A stretch of 64,000 nt of DNA from Streptomyces sp. Alt3 (GCF_030719215.1 NZ_CP120983.1:7998001-8062000), one strand, 5' to 3'. Numbered from the stretch's first letter, positions 1-8,969 are shown. Notes: a model not told the origin generated them from the letters alone. A program made the numbers and translations.

Positions 1-528
1 CTGATGCTCCTCCACCATGCCCGGCGCGCCGCCAGGACTGCTTCCGACGGCAGCCTGGTGCCGCTCGCCGAACAGGACCGCGGCCGGTGGGACACCGGTG
101 CGATCGCCGAGGGAGTCCGCATCCTGCAGGCCGCCCTCGCCCGGGACAGGCTGGGGGAATTCCAGGCCCAGGCAGCGGTCGCGGCACTCCACGCCGACGC
201 GCCCACCGCCGAGGAGACCGACTGGGTGCAGATCGTGGAGTGGTACGACGAGCTCACGCGTCTGACGGACAGCCCGGTGGTCAGGCTCAACCGCGCCGTC
301 GCCGTCGGCGAGGCCGACGGAGCGCGCGCGGGTCTGGCGGCGCTCGCGGCCCTGGACGACTCCCTGCCCCGCTACGACGCGGTGGCGGCGTACCTCCACG
401 AGCGCGGCGGCGACCTGGCGGCCGCGGCGAGTCTGTACGCCAGGGCCGCCCGGAAGGCACACGACCTCGCCGAACGCGACCACCTGACGCGCCAGGCAGC
501 CCGGCTCAACTCCCGGCTGCGCGGCTGA
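1..528 (+). CDS. ECF sigma factor, C-terminal part (ECF42/DUF6596 type), 5' end outside window
   Basis: The frame is open from the first base, so the N-terminal sigma-2/sigma-4 regions lie upstream of the window. The visible 175 residues match the long C-terminal extension of ECF42-type sigma factors: an LLHHARRAAR helix, the QDRGRWD motif, an 'AAVAALHA' helix, a DW-x-x-I-x-x-x-YDEL stretch, the conserved 'SPVVRLNRAVAV' element, and a TPR-like end rich in Ala and Arg. In this family the extension is thought to control the sigma core, and the genes usually sit beside a DGPF/YCII-domain gene; that partner would lie upstream and cannot be seen. Product class is confident; the regulated genes are unknown. 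Confidence 0.88.
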   Translation: MMLLHHARRAARTASDGSLVPLAEQDRGRWDTGAIAEGVRILQAALARDRLGEFQAQAAVAALHADAPTAEETDWVQIVEWYDELTRLTDSPVVRLNRAVAVGEADGARAGLAALAALDDSLPRYDAVAAYLHERGGDLAAAASLYARAARKAHDLAERDHLTRQAARLNSRLRG

Positions 529-707
529 CGGGCGCGAGGCGTAGTTGATCCGCGCCGGCGGGCTCGGGGTGCCGGCCCGCCCACCACACAGACGCCGCCC
601 TCGCCGACGGTCTCCTCGCGGCCAACCTGGTACGGCCGGGCCTCGCACCCCATCCCTTACGCTGGGGGATTCGTGAACGGCTCGGCTACGGGGACCATGG
701 TGCGGAC

Positions 708-1565
708 ATGACGGCGGCAACCCGGTCGGACACTCCCGGTGCGGCGAACCGTGAGACCCGCCACGGCCCACTGATCACGACCCTGTTCGGCCTCTACGCG
801 CGAGGTGAGGCCAACTGGCTCTCGGTCGCGTCCCTCGTACGCGTCATGTCCGACCTCGGCGTGGAAGCACCCGCGGTGCGCTCCGCGGTCTCACGCATGA
901 AGCGCCGCGGCATCCTGGAAAGCGTGCGGCACGGGAGCAAGGCGGGCTACTCGCTCGCCGACTCCGCCCTCGGCACCCTCGCCGAAGGCGACGTACGGAT
1001 CTTCGAGCGCGCCCGGGCCACGGTGGAGGACGGCTGGCTCCTGGTCGTGTTCTCCGTCCCCGAGACCGAGCGCGAGAAGCGCCACGAGCTCCGCACCTGC
1101 CTGACCCGGCTGGGCTTCGGCACCGCCGCCCCGGGCGCCTGGATCGCCCCGGGGAATCTGGCCACGGAGACACGGCGCACCCTGGAAAGCCGTCGGCTCA
1201 CCGGCTACGTGGACATCTTCGGCGCGGAGCACCTCGCTTTCGGAGACCTGCGCTCCAAGGTCAGCACCTGGTGGGACCTGGACGAACTCACCGATATGTA
1301 CGCCGACTTCCTCCACCGCCACAGCCCGCTCGCCGACGCGTCCTCCTGGGCCAGGGCCACTCCACGGGAGGCGTTCCGCGCCTATGTCCCCATGCTCACC
1401 GAATGGCGCCGACTGCCCTACCGCGACCCCGGCATCCCCCTCGCACTGCTCCCGGCCGACTGGAAGGGGAGCACCGCGGGTGCGCTCTTCGACGAACTGG
1501 ACGGCATCCTGAGCGAGCGTGCGCGGGAGCATGCCCTGACGGTCATCCACGGCGCCGCCCGGTAA
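708..1565 (+). CDS. PaaX family transcriptional regulator
   Basis: A 285-residue protein of normal PaaX-family length. Residues about 20-85 form a winged helix ('HGPLITTLFGLYARGE...VRSAVSRMKRRGIL'). The middle carries the 'EDGWLLVVFSVPE' and 'RHELRTCLTRLGFG' signatures, and the C-terminal PaaX domain has 'WDLDELTDMYADFL' and 'WRRLPYRDPGIPLALLP'. PaaX in E. coli represses the phenylacetate-CoA catabolic genes and responds to phenylacetyl-CoA. No paa genes are nearby, so the target here is unknown. The ATG at 708 lies after a short A+T-poor leader without a strong ribosome site. Confidence 0.9.
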   Translation: MTAATRSDTPGAANRETRHGPLITTLFGLYARGEANWLSVASLVRVMSDLGVEAPAVRSAVSRMKRRGILESVRHGSKAGYSLADSALGTLAEGDVRIFERARATVEDGWLLVVFSVPETEREKRHELRTCLTRLGFGTAAPGAWIAPGNLATETRRTLESRRLTGYVDIFGAEHLAFGDLRSKVSTWWDLDELTDMYADFLHRHSPLADASSWARATPREAFRAYVPMLTEWRRLPYRDPGIPLALLPADWKGSTAGALFDELDGILSERAREHALTVIHGAAR

Positions 1566-1588
1566 CCCTCCCGGCGGGCCCGGTCCCG

Positions 1589-1925
1589 TCAGATGACGCG
1601 GAAGAGCTCGGCGGCGCCGTGGACGTCGGTGAGGTCCTCGACGGAACGGAGGATGTCGCACAGAGCTTCCGGGACCGAGCCCGCCTCCGCGGCGCACCGA
1701 CCGCCACACCGAACACGCGGAAATCCAGGCGACGCATCTCGTAACTGGTGCCGCCGCCGAGGAACGCTCCGCGAAGTTCTTCGCACCAGCAGCCGGTCGT
1801 GGATCGCGGCGCTGTCCTCGCCGCTGGGCAGTTCGTTGCTCGCCGTGGTCGCCCCGGTCAGGGGCAGCGGATCGGTTCCCCGCCGCTCTCGGGGTGATGG
1901 ATCCGCTCGTCGAGGTACCCCCCAA
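1589..1925 (-). pseudogene. Decayed MoxR/RavA-type AAA+ ATPase fragment
   Basis: No intact gene fits this gap, but successive frames on the minus strand spell pieces of one protein in order. They are 'YLDERIHHPESGGEPIRCP', then 'ASNELPSGEDSAAIHDRLLV', then 'GGGTSYEMRRLDFRVFG', then 'EALCDILRSVEDL...AELFRVI' ending in a stop at 1589. The ASNELP...DR block resembles the sensor-1 and arginine region of RavA/MoxR AAA+ ATPases. At least three frame changes are needed, so it is a dead remnant. The Walker A part is missing. Family assignment is by eye and moderate only. Confidence 0.45.
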
Positions 1926-2059
1926 GGCGTGCAGCCGGAGGGGATTGTGCCGGGCAGTCCTCGGTCGCGGCCCTCTCCCCGAGCGAGATGTCCCGGGGCC
2001 GCGTGCCCTTCCTCCGGCCGCTGCCGGGCGATGGCCGGCTCCGCGCGGTGCCGGAGCGG

Positions 2060-2446
2060 CTACTGCGAGGCGATCTGGATCAAGTTGCCGCAGGTGTCGT
2101 CGAAGACCGCGGTCGTCACGGGGCCCATCTCCAGGGGCTCCTGGGTGAAGCGGACGCCGAGCCCGCTGAGGCGCTCGTACTCCGCCTTCACGTCCTCGAC
2201 GGCGAACTGGGCGAGCGGGATGCCGTCCTCGACCAACGCGTCGCGGTACGTCGCCGCAGCCGGGTGCCCGGCGGGCTCCAGGAGGAGTTCGGTGCCGTCC
2301 GGTTCCTCCGGCGAGACGACGGTCAGCCACCGGTCCTTCTCGCCCAGCGGAACGTCGTGCTTCTTCGCGAAGCCGAGAATCTCGGTGTAGAAGTGCAGGG
2401 CCTTCGCCTGGTCGTCGACGAAGACGCTGGTCAGGTGGATCCTCAT
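2060..2446 (-). CDS. VOC (glyoxalase/bleomycin-resistance fold) family protein
   Basis: A single-domain VOC protein of 128 residues. It begins 'MRIHLTSVFVDDQAKALHFYTEILGF', continues with 'GTELLLEPAGHPAAA' and ends 'FDDTCGNLIQIASQ', the usual paired beta-alpha-beta-beta-beta modules. The ATG at 2446 is chosen over an upstream codon because GGAGAG lies 7 bases ahead and because its first four bases overlap the stop of the ArsR gene (ATGA). The overlap means translational coupling with that regulator. In this common ArsR-VOC arrangement the enzyme is probably under control of its partner; the substrate is unknown. Confidence 0.9.
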   Translation of the reverse strand: MRIHLTSVFVDDQAKALHFYTEILGFAKKHDVPLGEKDRWLTVVSPEEPDGTELLLEPAGHPAAATYRDALVEDGIPLAQFAVEDVKAEYERLSGLGVRFTQEPLEMGPVTTAVFDDTCGNLIQIASQ

Positions 2447-2745
2447 GGGGCGCTCTCCTCCGGTCCGGGTGCGTCGGGCACGAGCCATCGCTCGGTGATC
2501 CGCCGCAGCGGGGCTGTGTTCAGGTCATGGAACTTGTAGCGGCCTTCCCGCCTGGTCTCGACGAGACCGGCTGCCTCTAGGACGGCGAGGTGATGCGAGA
2601 CCGCCTGGCGCGAAAGGCCGAGCCGATGCTTCATGCTCAGTCGCGAGCAGATCTCGAAGAGAGTCTGTCCGGACTTGTCCGCGAGCTCGTCGAGGATGGT
2701 GCGGCGGGTGGGGTCCGCCAGGGCTTTGAAGACATCGTCGGCCAC
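2443..2745 (-). CDS. ArsR-family winged-helix repressor
   Basis: A 100-residue protein starting 'MADDVFKALADPTRRTILDEL', the typical ArsR N-terminus. The recognition helix is 'GLSRQAVSHHLAVLEAAGLV' followed by the wing 'TRREGRYKFHDLN'. No CxC or other metal-binding cysteine motif is present, so it is more like the non-metal ArsR regulators of the SRPBCC/VOC type than an arsenic or zinc sensor. It heads a two-gene unit, overlapping the VOC gene by four bases. The 20 bases just upstream contain 'CACTTGCCTATCAAG' (plus strand, near 2768), a candidate own operator. Confidence 0.9.
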   Translation of the reverse strand: MADDVFKALADPTRRTILDELADKSGQTLFEICSRLSMKHRLGLSRQAVSHHLAVLEAAGLVETRREGRYKFHDLNTAPLRRITERWLVPDAPGPEESAP

Positions 2746-2895
2746 GGCGTCAGGATAGGCAAGTGTTCACTTGCCTATCAAGTTCGCGCGCCGTGTCCTG
2801 CGGCGCCGGGGGAATCCGTCCTCCCTGTCCGGCCTCGGCCGCGCTGCACGGAAATCCGGTGGAGCGGGAGCGACCCCGCTGGCTAGGGTCGCGGG

Positions 2896-3255
2896 ATGAG
2901 TACTCGTACCTTCCGGATCACGGTCCGCGGCGTGTTCGACAGTCTCGGCGCCGATCAGCGGGCCGATCTCCTGGACCGTGCCGCGGAGCACGACGTCCTG
3001 CGGGCGGCCTTCACCCCCGAGGGGCACCTCTCCTACGACCTGGCCGCACGGTCGGCCTTCACCTTCCGTTTCTCGGACTCCGGAGACGAGGAGGAGGACA
3101 TCCTGGAGGCGACCGAGCGCGCCGAGGCCGCGGCGAAGGCCTGGCTGGGGGAGCGAGGCTACGGCTACAAGAACCTCAGGAGCAGCGCGGAGGACCTCTC
3201 GCAGGCGCCCCTCGGAAAGCGCCGGAAACGCGAGGCCGCCCGGCGGAACGCCTGA
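2896..3255 (+). CDS. DUF6204 family protein
   Basis: A 119-residue small protein with the DUF6204 pattern: 'TFRITVRGVFDSL', 'LRAAFTPEGHLSYDLA', 'FTFRF' and an acidic 'GDEEEDILEATERAEAAAKAWL' helix, then a basic tail (GKRRKREAARR). The family is common in Streptomyces and has no known function; the alternating strands suggest a small alpha/beta fold. It stands alone between the ArsR operon and the DUF6233 pair, both on the opposite strand. The ATG at 2896 is preceded only by a weak GGG, so it may be translated from a very short leader. Confidence 0.8.
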   Translation: MSTRTFRITVRGVFDSLGADQRADLLDRAAEHDVLRAAFTPEGHLSYDLAARSAFTFRFSDSGDEEEDILEATERAEAAAKAWLGERGYGYKNLRSSAEDLSQAPLGKRRKREAARRNA

Positions 3256-3375
3256 GCGGGGGCGAGCCGGCCGGGTCGGGTCTCGACGCCCGCCCGGTCG
3301 CGCGGGGCTCTTCGCGTGCCGGCCCGGTTCCACGGGTCGCCGCCCTGGTCACGTAACACGACTCCCCGTGCCGGC

Positions 3376-3699
3376 TCACCGCAGTCCGGTCTGCGGGTTG
3401 CAGATCTGGCACGGCTCGATGTCCGGCTCGGCGAGCGCGATGATCGCTTCGTCGCGGCTGATGAACCCGGAGTCGTTCCTGTACAGCGTGCAGTTCCCGC
3501 GGTGCAGCAGGGCGCTCGAACTGGAACGCTGGGGCTGGATCTTCCAGGACCGCTCGGCCCGGGCCCGCTCACGCAGGTGCCTCTCCCGCTGCTCCAGTGC
3601 CTCGAGTTCTCGGATGCGATGGTCGGCATGCCGAAGCTGCCAGGCGAGGTACTCGCGCGTCGCCCGCCACTTCTCGAGCCGGGATATCCCGCCGGTCAC
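3376..3699 (-). CDS. DUF6233 family protein
   Basis: A 107-residue protein with the DUF6233 layout: an N-terminal arginine-rich coiled-coil-like helix ('REYLAWQLRHADHRIRELEALEQRERHLRERARAERSWKIQP'), then 'LHRGNCTLYR' and a C-terminal 'EAIIALAEPDIEPCQICNPQTGL'. The two cysteines of CQIC together with the one in 'GNC' could bind a metal, which is an inference. It starts with GTG at 3699, overlapping the stop of the upstream gene by four bases (GTGA), so the two are translated together. Function unknown. Many Streptomyces carry several copies of this pair in accessory regions. Confidence 0.82.
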   Translation of the reverse strand: MTGGISRLEKWRATREYLAWQLRHADHRIRELEALEQRERHLRERARAERSWKIQPQRSSSSALLHRGNCTLYRNDSGFISRDEAIIALAEPDIEPCQICNPQTGLR

Positions 3700-4049
3700 G
3701 GCCGCGGCACCCCGTCCGCCGCCTCGTGGGCGTGCTTGAGTGCCATGCGGATCTCGACGGCGTCCCCCTTCTCCACCGTCGCCCAGTACGGGTGGGTGGA
3801 CACCGTGACGCTGAGGTCGAGCAACTGCTTCCGGAGCCGTGCCACCTCGTCGCGCTGCTCGCAGGTGTAGCCAGGGCTGTCCGTCTTCTCGGACCGGTAG
3901 CCGCTGTGCAGCTGCTTGTCGGTCTGCCAGCCGGTCATCGGCTCGGCGGACCAGGGGAGACTCGCGGCGCAGCGGTCCAGAGCCGTGCGGGTCCGGTGGA
4001 GGGCGAGCTGGGCGTCGCGCAGGTCTTGGGGGAAGTCGTACATCGGCAC
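3696..4049 (-). CDS. Hypothetical protein paired with DUF6233
   Basis: A 117-residue protein that begins 'MPMYDFPQDLRDAQLALHRTRTALDRCAASLPWS' and contains 'WQTDKQLHSGYRSEKTDSPGYTCEQRDEVARLRKQLLDLSVTV'. It is helical and charged, with no signal peptide or membrane segment. In Streptomyces it is regularly the first gene of a pair with a DUF6233 gene, as here (four-base overlap). About 15 bases upstream of the ATG, TACTAT on the minus strand could serve as a -10 element giving a short leader. No function can be assigned. Confidence 0.75.
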   Translation of the reverse strand: MPMYDFPQDLRDAQLALHRTRTALDRCAASLPWSAEPMTGWQTDKQLHSGYRSEKTDSPGYTCEQRDEVARLRKQLLDLSVTVSTHPYWATVEKGDAVEIRMALKHAHEAADGVPRP

Positions 4050-4239
4050 ACTTGGATAGTACGTCTGTTCGATTTAGTTGTGCGAGTTACACGCCGGACG
4101 ATCGGTTCCGGCCAGGCCGGATTCATTCGATCGGCGGACGCCGGGCAGTTCGAAGAGACACGGGGCCCCCGGTGCGGGGGTGCAGGGGGCGAGGTCCGGC
4201 GACCCCGTACCGGTGGTTCGTCACCGCAGCCTGGCGGGC

Positions 4240-4797
4240 TCAGAACGTCCAACGGGTGTGGCTGTACACCCCGTCGTCACGGCCGAAGCCGTACGCGGTC
4301 GACGGAGCCACCGCGAAGACCACCGCGTCCCCGCTCCGGAATGCCTCTGCGATCCCGTGGAAGGTGCCTTCGGCCGATGTGATGTGCGGGCCGTACTTCG
4401 CCTCGTACGCCGTGATCACCTCCTCGAGCACCGCCGGGTCGGCCACCCGCTTCGCCTCGCCCTCGACCACGATGTCCAGTCCTTCCGTGAGCGAGTTACG
4501 TCCGGTGGTCAGCGCGCAGTGCCCGTCATGGGCGAGATTCACCGCCTTCTGCTCCTGCGGGCCGGTGGAGAAATACATCACCCCCCTGTGCCAGGCGGCG
4601 ATCACGGGAGTGACGTGCATCCGGCCGTCGGGCCGCACGGTGGACACCCAGAAGATCTCGGCCCGCTCCAGCTGCTGCCGCGCCTCGCTCCAGGGGGTGG
4701 CGGTCACGTCCGCCGCACCAGGGCGTGGATCGAGTGCTGAGCTGTAGCGGGCGTCGAGTTCAGCCGTGGGCTGCCGCCCCGTTGCTTGTGCCGGCAT
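4240..4797 (-). CDS. Pyridoxamine 5'-phosphate oxidase-like (PPOX) flavin-binding protein
   Basis: A 185-residue split-barrel protein. Residues about 40-150 carry 'AEIFWVSTVRPDGRMHVTPVIAAWHRGVMYFSTG', 'QEQKAVNLAHDGHCALTTG' and 'GLDIVVEGEAKRV', which fit the FMN- or F420-binding PPOX fold of actinobacteria; 'YGFGRDDGVYSHTRWTF' at the end is typical of the general-stress-like subgroup. The ATG at 4797 is chosen because AGGGAG lies 7 bases ahead; longer frames upstream lack this. The substrate is unknown. It is followed on the same strand by nothing close, so it appears monocistronic. Confidence 0.88.
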   Translation of the reverse strand: MPAQATGRQPTAELDARYSSALDPRPGAADVTATPWSEARQQLERAEIFWVSTVRPDGRMHVTPVIAAWHRGVMYFSTGPQEQKAVNLAHDGHCALTTGRNSLTEGLDIVVEGEAKRVADPAVLEEVITAYEAKYGPHITSAEGTFHGIAEAFRSGDAVVFAVAPSTAYGFGRDDGVYSHTRWTF

Positions 4798-4931
4798 GGA
4801 TGATCTCCCTTTCTTCGCATCCCCGACGCCCGGCCGCCGCCGGCCCCTGGGGCCGACCCGACCGGCGCCTTCGCCACCACAGCCTTCCGTCGCCCTGAGG
4901 GACACGCAAGGGACAGGGCCGGTTCGGGGCG

Positions 4932-6059
4932 TCACCGCAGCGCACCGGCCGGGTCCGGGCGATCACCATGGTGTGCGAGCGCGCTGTGCGGGTCGGGGCC
5001 GGTGGTGGGGGAGTGATCGGTGTGAATAGTCGCTGCGGTCAGCCGCGGAACCGTGTGGATCAACGCGTGTTCGGCCGCGACCGCCAGCTCATGTGCCTGG
5101 ACGACCGTGAGATGCGCGTGGACGACGATGTCGGCCTCGGCCCGCAGGGCATGGCCGATCCAGCGCATCCGGACGGCTCCGATGCCGATCACCCCGTCCA
5201 CGCTCCGCAGCGCGATCTCCGCAGTGGCGACGAGAGCGGGATCGACGGAGTCCATCAGGCGCCGGTAGACCTCACGGGCGGCGTCCTTGAGGACGAACAG
5301 GATCGCGGCGGTGATGAGCAGACCGACGACCGGATCGGCCGCCGGCCACCCGAGAGCCGCGCCGCCGGACCCGAGGAGTACGGCGAGCGAGGTGAATCCG
5401 TCGGTGCGGGCGTGCAGCCCGTCGGCGACCAGGGCGGCCGAGCCGATCCTCCTCCCGGTGCGGATGCGGTAGCGGGCGACCCACTCATTGCCGGCGAAGC
5501 CCGTCAGCGCGGCGGCGGAGACGGCCCACAGATGGGTGATGTCACGTGGGTCGAGCAGACGGTCGACGGCCATCCAGGCGGCCAGGACCGCGGAGGCGGC
5601 GATGGTGGCCACGATGAGGATGCCGGCGAGGTCTTCGGCGCGGCCGTACCCATAGGTGTAGCGGCGGTTCGCCGCCCGGCGTCCGAGCAGGAAGGCCATA
5701 CCGAGCGGAACGGCGGTCAACGCGTCGGTGGCGTTGTGGATGGTGTCACCGAGCAGCGCCACCGACCCGGACAGGGCGACGATCAATGCCTGGACGACCG
5801 TGGTCGCCCCCAGAACGGCGAGGGAGATCCACAGCGTCCGCATGCCCTCGCCGGACGTCTCCATCGCCGAGTCGACCTTGTCGGCCGCCTCATGGCTGTG
5901 AGGTGCCACCGCATGGGCGAGAACGTGGCGCAGCTGCTTCAGCCGTGCTCCGGCGGACCGGCGCAGTTGCCCGTCCTCCTCGGGGGTGTGTCCGTGTCCC
6001 TGGTGGTGGTCAGGTGAGTGTCGGTGGCCGGGCGCGTGAGTGTGCTGATTCCCCTCCAT
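4932..6059 (-). CDS. Cation diffusion facilitator (CDF) family metal transporter
   Basis: A 375-residue membrane protein. The N-terminus is histidine-rich (HTHAPGHRHSPDHHQGHGH), usual for zinc/cobalt CDF exporters. Six membrane segments follow a cytoplasmic linker. The two metal-binding HxxxD sites are visible as 'DTIHNATDA' in helix 2 and 'DGLHARTDGF' in helix 5. The C-terminal cytoplasmic ferredoxin-like domain holds 'EIALRSVDGVIGIGAVRMRWIG' and 'ADIVVHAHLTV'. It probably exports Zn2+ or a similar divalent cation in exchange for protons. An in-frame GTG at 6068 is an alternative start; no metal regulator is adjacent. Confidence 0.93.
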   Translation of the reverse strand: MEGNQHTHAPGHRHSPDHHQGHGHTPEEDGQLRRSAGARLKQLRHVLAHAVAPHSHEAADKVDSAMETSGEGMRTLWISLAVLGATTVVQALIVALSGSVALLGDTIHNATDALTAVPLGMAFLLGRRAANRRYTYGYGRAEDLAGILIVATIAASAVLAAWMAVDRLLDPRDITHLWAVSAAALTGFAGNEWVARYRIRTGRRIGSAALVADGLHARTDGFTSLAVLLGSGGAALGWPAADPVVGLLITAAILFVLKDAAREVYRRLMDSVDPALVATAEIALRSVDGVIGIGAVRMRWIGHALRAEADIVVHAHLTVVQAHELAVAAEHALIHTVPRLTAATIHTDHSPTTGPDPHSALAHHGDRPDPAGALR

Positions 6060-6278
6060 GCCCGCCACCGTGGCACACGGAGCCGATTGCGGCTACGGAG
6101 GTCATACCCTCCGTGACCAGGTGCGGTGAGCCCGCAACAGCGGGCCGTGGGCAGCAGCTTGCCCTCCCGGCGGTCCGAGGTCGTGGTCCGGCCGGAGAAG
6201 CCCCGCTGGACGCGCGGCCCGGTCTTCGCACCCCGGCCCGGGGCGATGGCTGTCAGTGGCGCCGCTTACGGTCTGTGT

Positions 6279-7645
6279 ATGGCCGATCAGCGACCCCTTC
6301 CGTCATCGTTGCAAGACTTCGCGACCTGGGAACCTCTGGTGAGGCGCCTGCTGGCCGCCGACTCCCGGAGGCGGGACGGCCGGCCCGTCCGTGTGGGTGG
6401 GAGCGTCGGGAGACATGGCTGCAGTCTGCGCCTGGGTCGGGGACGAAGGCCGGCGGCGGACCGGGCCGTGGTGGAGCGTCTCCAGGAGGAGCTCACGCGC
6501 GGCGGGGTCGACGAGATCACCTTCACGGCGGACATCCGGCCGACAGGAAGGACCACACTCGGCCTGATCCGTGACTGCCCGTCCGTGGAAACCGCCCCCG
6601 GCCACCACGGCGTCGGCGTACTCGTCCTGGCCGAGGGGGCCCTTCCCGGACCTTGGCGCCGCCTCCCCGACCCGGTACCGAGGGCAGTCGCGGCACCATC
6701 GGTGGATCTGGAGCGCTGGACCGGACGCTTCGCGAGCGGTTGCCCGACTCCACCGGTGCGACGGACGAGGAGATCTCCGCCGCCGAGACGCGACTCGGCA
6801 TCACGCTGCCCGACGAGCTCAAGGTGCTCTACCGGGTGACGGGGGCGAGGCGGGGGGAACGGCGCGAGGACCAGCAAGCCCGGCGGCGAGCCGACGCTGC
6901 GGTCGGCTGGGAGCTCTCCGCTCTGGACGACCTGCGCAGCGTCGAGGCGACGGCCCGTCACCCCCGCTGGGGTTCCGGGGCGAGGACGGCGGTTGTCACC
7001 CGGCCCGGCGACTCGGTGCAGAATCTGGCCGGCTCTCCCGGCTGGCTCGTCTTCTCGGGCCACGGCGACGAACTGGCCGTCGACCTGACACCCGGCCCGC
7101 GCGGATACACCGGGCAGATCATCCGGATCGACCACGAGCAGAGCATCGGTGCCGAACTCAGGGCCGACTCCCTCACCGATCTGGTCCTGAACCGGACGAA
7201 GCAGGAACGCCGAGGCCGGCGTGAGGACGGCCCTCCGGTCGTGGCCGGCATCGGTGACGGAAGCACGCAGACCATCGAGGCGGCCGCTGACCGCGCCTTG
7301 GAGGTCCTGACGGTCGGAGCAGGGGATCACGCTCCGATCAGCCTCGCGCCCGTCACCGCGCTGCCGCGCCTTCGTACCCTCATCGCGCACCCGGGCACTC
7401 TCGCCGAGCCGTTGGAGGTCGCCCGGCTCACGGGACTGGAGTTCCTGGAGCTCGGCACGCGGGATTGGCGGCTCCTCCTGGACGCCGGAGCCGTCCCACG
7501 CACCCTTTCGGCCGCCTCAGTCGCAGCGCAGGAAGATGAGGACCCCCAGTGCGTCGTCGACGTGGCCAACGAGATCCTGGTGCTCCGGGGCCGGCCCCGG
7601 ATGGTCCGGACCGTCCTCGAAGGAGACCTCGGCCCGCTGTCGTAG
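6279..7645 (+). pseudogene. SMI1/KNR4 (SUKH-type) protein split by a frameshift
   Basis: An N-terminal segment starts at the ATG 6279 ('MADQRPLPSSLQDFATWEPLV...VDLER') and stays in one frame to about 6715. The SMI1/KNR4 signature ('LRERLPDSTGATDEEISAAETRLGITLPDELKVLYRVTG') then continues in another frame to the stop at 7645, through 'GWELSALDDLRSVEAT' and 'GDELAVDLTPGP'. The two halves join smoothly if one base is missing near 6712-6720. SUKH proteins often act as immunity proteins to polymorphic toxins or as scaffold domains; no toxin gene is adjacent. The C-terminal 120 residues form an extra repeat-like domain. The break may be a sequencing error. Confidence 0.72.
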
Positions 7646-7713
7646 CCGTGAGCTGCTCAACAGGCGACACACCTCCAGGTGTTCCGGCCCTCCGCTCGCA
7701 CGACTGACGGGCG

Positions 7714-8700
7714 TCAAGGCGCCGGAAGGGAGAGGGGCGGCCGGCTCCCGTCCCGGCCCTGACGGTGCGGACGGAAGGTCCGGCGGTAGGCATCCGGGGG
7801 AACGCCGACCGTGCGGTTGAAATGCCGGCGCAGCGTCGTGGCGGTGCCCATGCCCGTGTTGGCTGCGATGGTGTCCAGCGTGTCGTCGGTGGTCTCCAGT
7901 AACTCCTGTGCGTGGCGTATCCGTTGGGTGAGCAGCCATTGCAAGGGGGTTGTGCCGGTCACCGTCCTGAAGTGGCGGCCCAGGTTGCGCGAACTCATCC
8001 GTGCCCGGCGGGCCATGTCCTCGACGGTGAGAGGGTGGTCCAGGCGCTGGACCACCCAGGGGAGGAGATCGGCGAGCGGATGGTTGTCCGGGGCGGGGAC
8101 GGGAGTGGTCACGAACTGGGCCTGACCGCCGTCCCGGTGCGGCGGCACGACCAGACGCCGGGCGAGTGTGTTGGCGATCGAGGAGCCGTGGTCAAGGCGG
8201 ACGAGGTGCAGGCACAGGTCCATCGCCGCGGCCTTGCCGGCCGAGGTCAGCACGCTGCCGTCGTCCACGTAGAGGACGTCCGGGTCGACCGCCACGCGGG
8301 GGTGGCGCCTGGTCAGCTCCTGCGTGTGGGCCCAGTGGGTGGTCGCTCGCCTGCCGTCCAGCAGGCCGGCAGCTGCGAGCACGAAGGCACCGGTGCAGAG
8401 AGACACCACGCGAGCACCCGCGTCATGAGCCGCGCGTACCGCGTCGACCAGCTCGACCGGCGGGTCCGTGTCGATGTCGGCCCACCCCGGCACGATCACC
8501 GTGTCGGCGTGCGGGAGGTGGTCGAGGCCCTGATCGGGTTCCAGCCGGAAGCGGCCGATACGCACGGCGCTCGGCCCGCAGACCGACAGGTGGTACAAGG
8601 GTGCGACCGAGCCGGGCATGTCCGCCCCGAAGACCTCGCACGCCAGGGACAGCTCGAAATGCAGCATGCCGTCGGTGACGGCCAGCGCGACAGTAGCCAT
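7714..8700 (-). CDS. GlxA-type AraC-family regulator (DJ-1/PfpI plus AraC HTH)
   Basis: A 328-residue protein. Residues 1-180 are a DJ-1/PfpI-like amidase domain ('MATVALAVTDGMLHFELSLACEVFG', 'VVSLCTGAFVLAAAGLLDGRRATTHW'), in which the cysteine of SLCTG sits at the nucleophile elbow. Residues 215-315 are two AraC helix-turn-helix motifs ('TVEDMARRARMSSRNLGRHFRTVTGTTPLQWL', 'LDTIAANTGMGTATTLRRHFNRTVGVPPDAYRRTF'). The family usually activates a neighbouring gene in response to an unknown small molecule. The divergent winged-helix gene at 8970 is the nearest candidate. The ATG at 8700 fits the family start; longer upstream frames do not. Confidence 0.92.
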   Translation of the reverse strand: MATVALAVTDGMLHFELSLACEVFGADMPGSVAPLYHLSVCGPSAVRIGRFRLEPDQGLDHLPHADTVIVPGWADIDTDPPVELVDAVRAAHDAGARVVSLCTGAFVLAAAGLLDGRRATTHWAHTQELTRRHPRVAVDPDVLYVDDGSVLTSAGKAAAMDLCLHLVRLDHGSSIANTLARRLVVPPHRDGGQAQFVTTPVPAPDNHPLADLLPWVVQRLDHPLTVEDMARRARMSSRNLGRHFRTVTGTTPLQWLLTQRIRHAQELLETTDDTLDTIAANTGMGTATTLRRHFNRTVGVPPDAYRRTFRPHRQGRDGSRPPLSLPAP

Positions 8701-8969
8701 GCCCGGAAGGTTACGGGGCACGGCGTTACGGACGACCACGAAGAAGCGCGCTTCCGCGCCACCACGAACGCTCGACCGTCCGACGTGTGTTGACGGTCCC
8801 GGAAGGGAGCCGGCGTCTCGCCACCCGTACCCCACGACCGGTGCTCGGAGGGGGACGAGGAGACGGTGCTCGTGTGCACGAGGGCCAGGACCGGACGGCG
8901 CGAGGTTCAACTGGGCCGAGGGCCGGGGTAATTACTCCACGCGAAGGACGCAGGTGGCATGATCCGGCC

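Noticed and set aside
891..2330. A 479-codon open frame on the minus strand
   Set aside because: It crosses the PaaX gene antisense and has no motif of its own; only short pieces near 1589-1925 carry a recognisable decayed protein, and in several frames.
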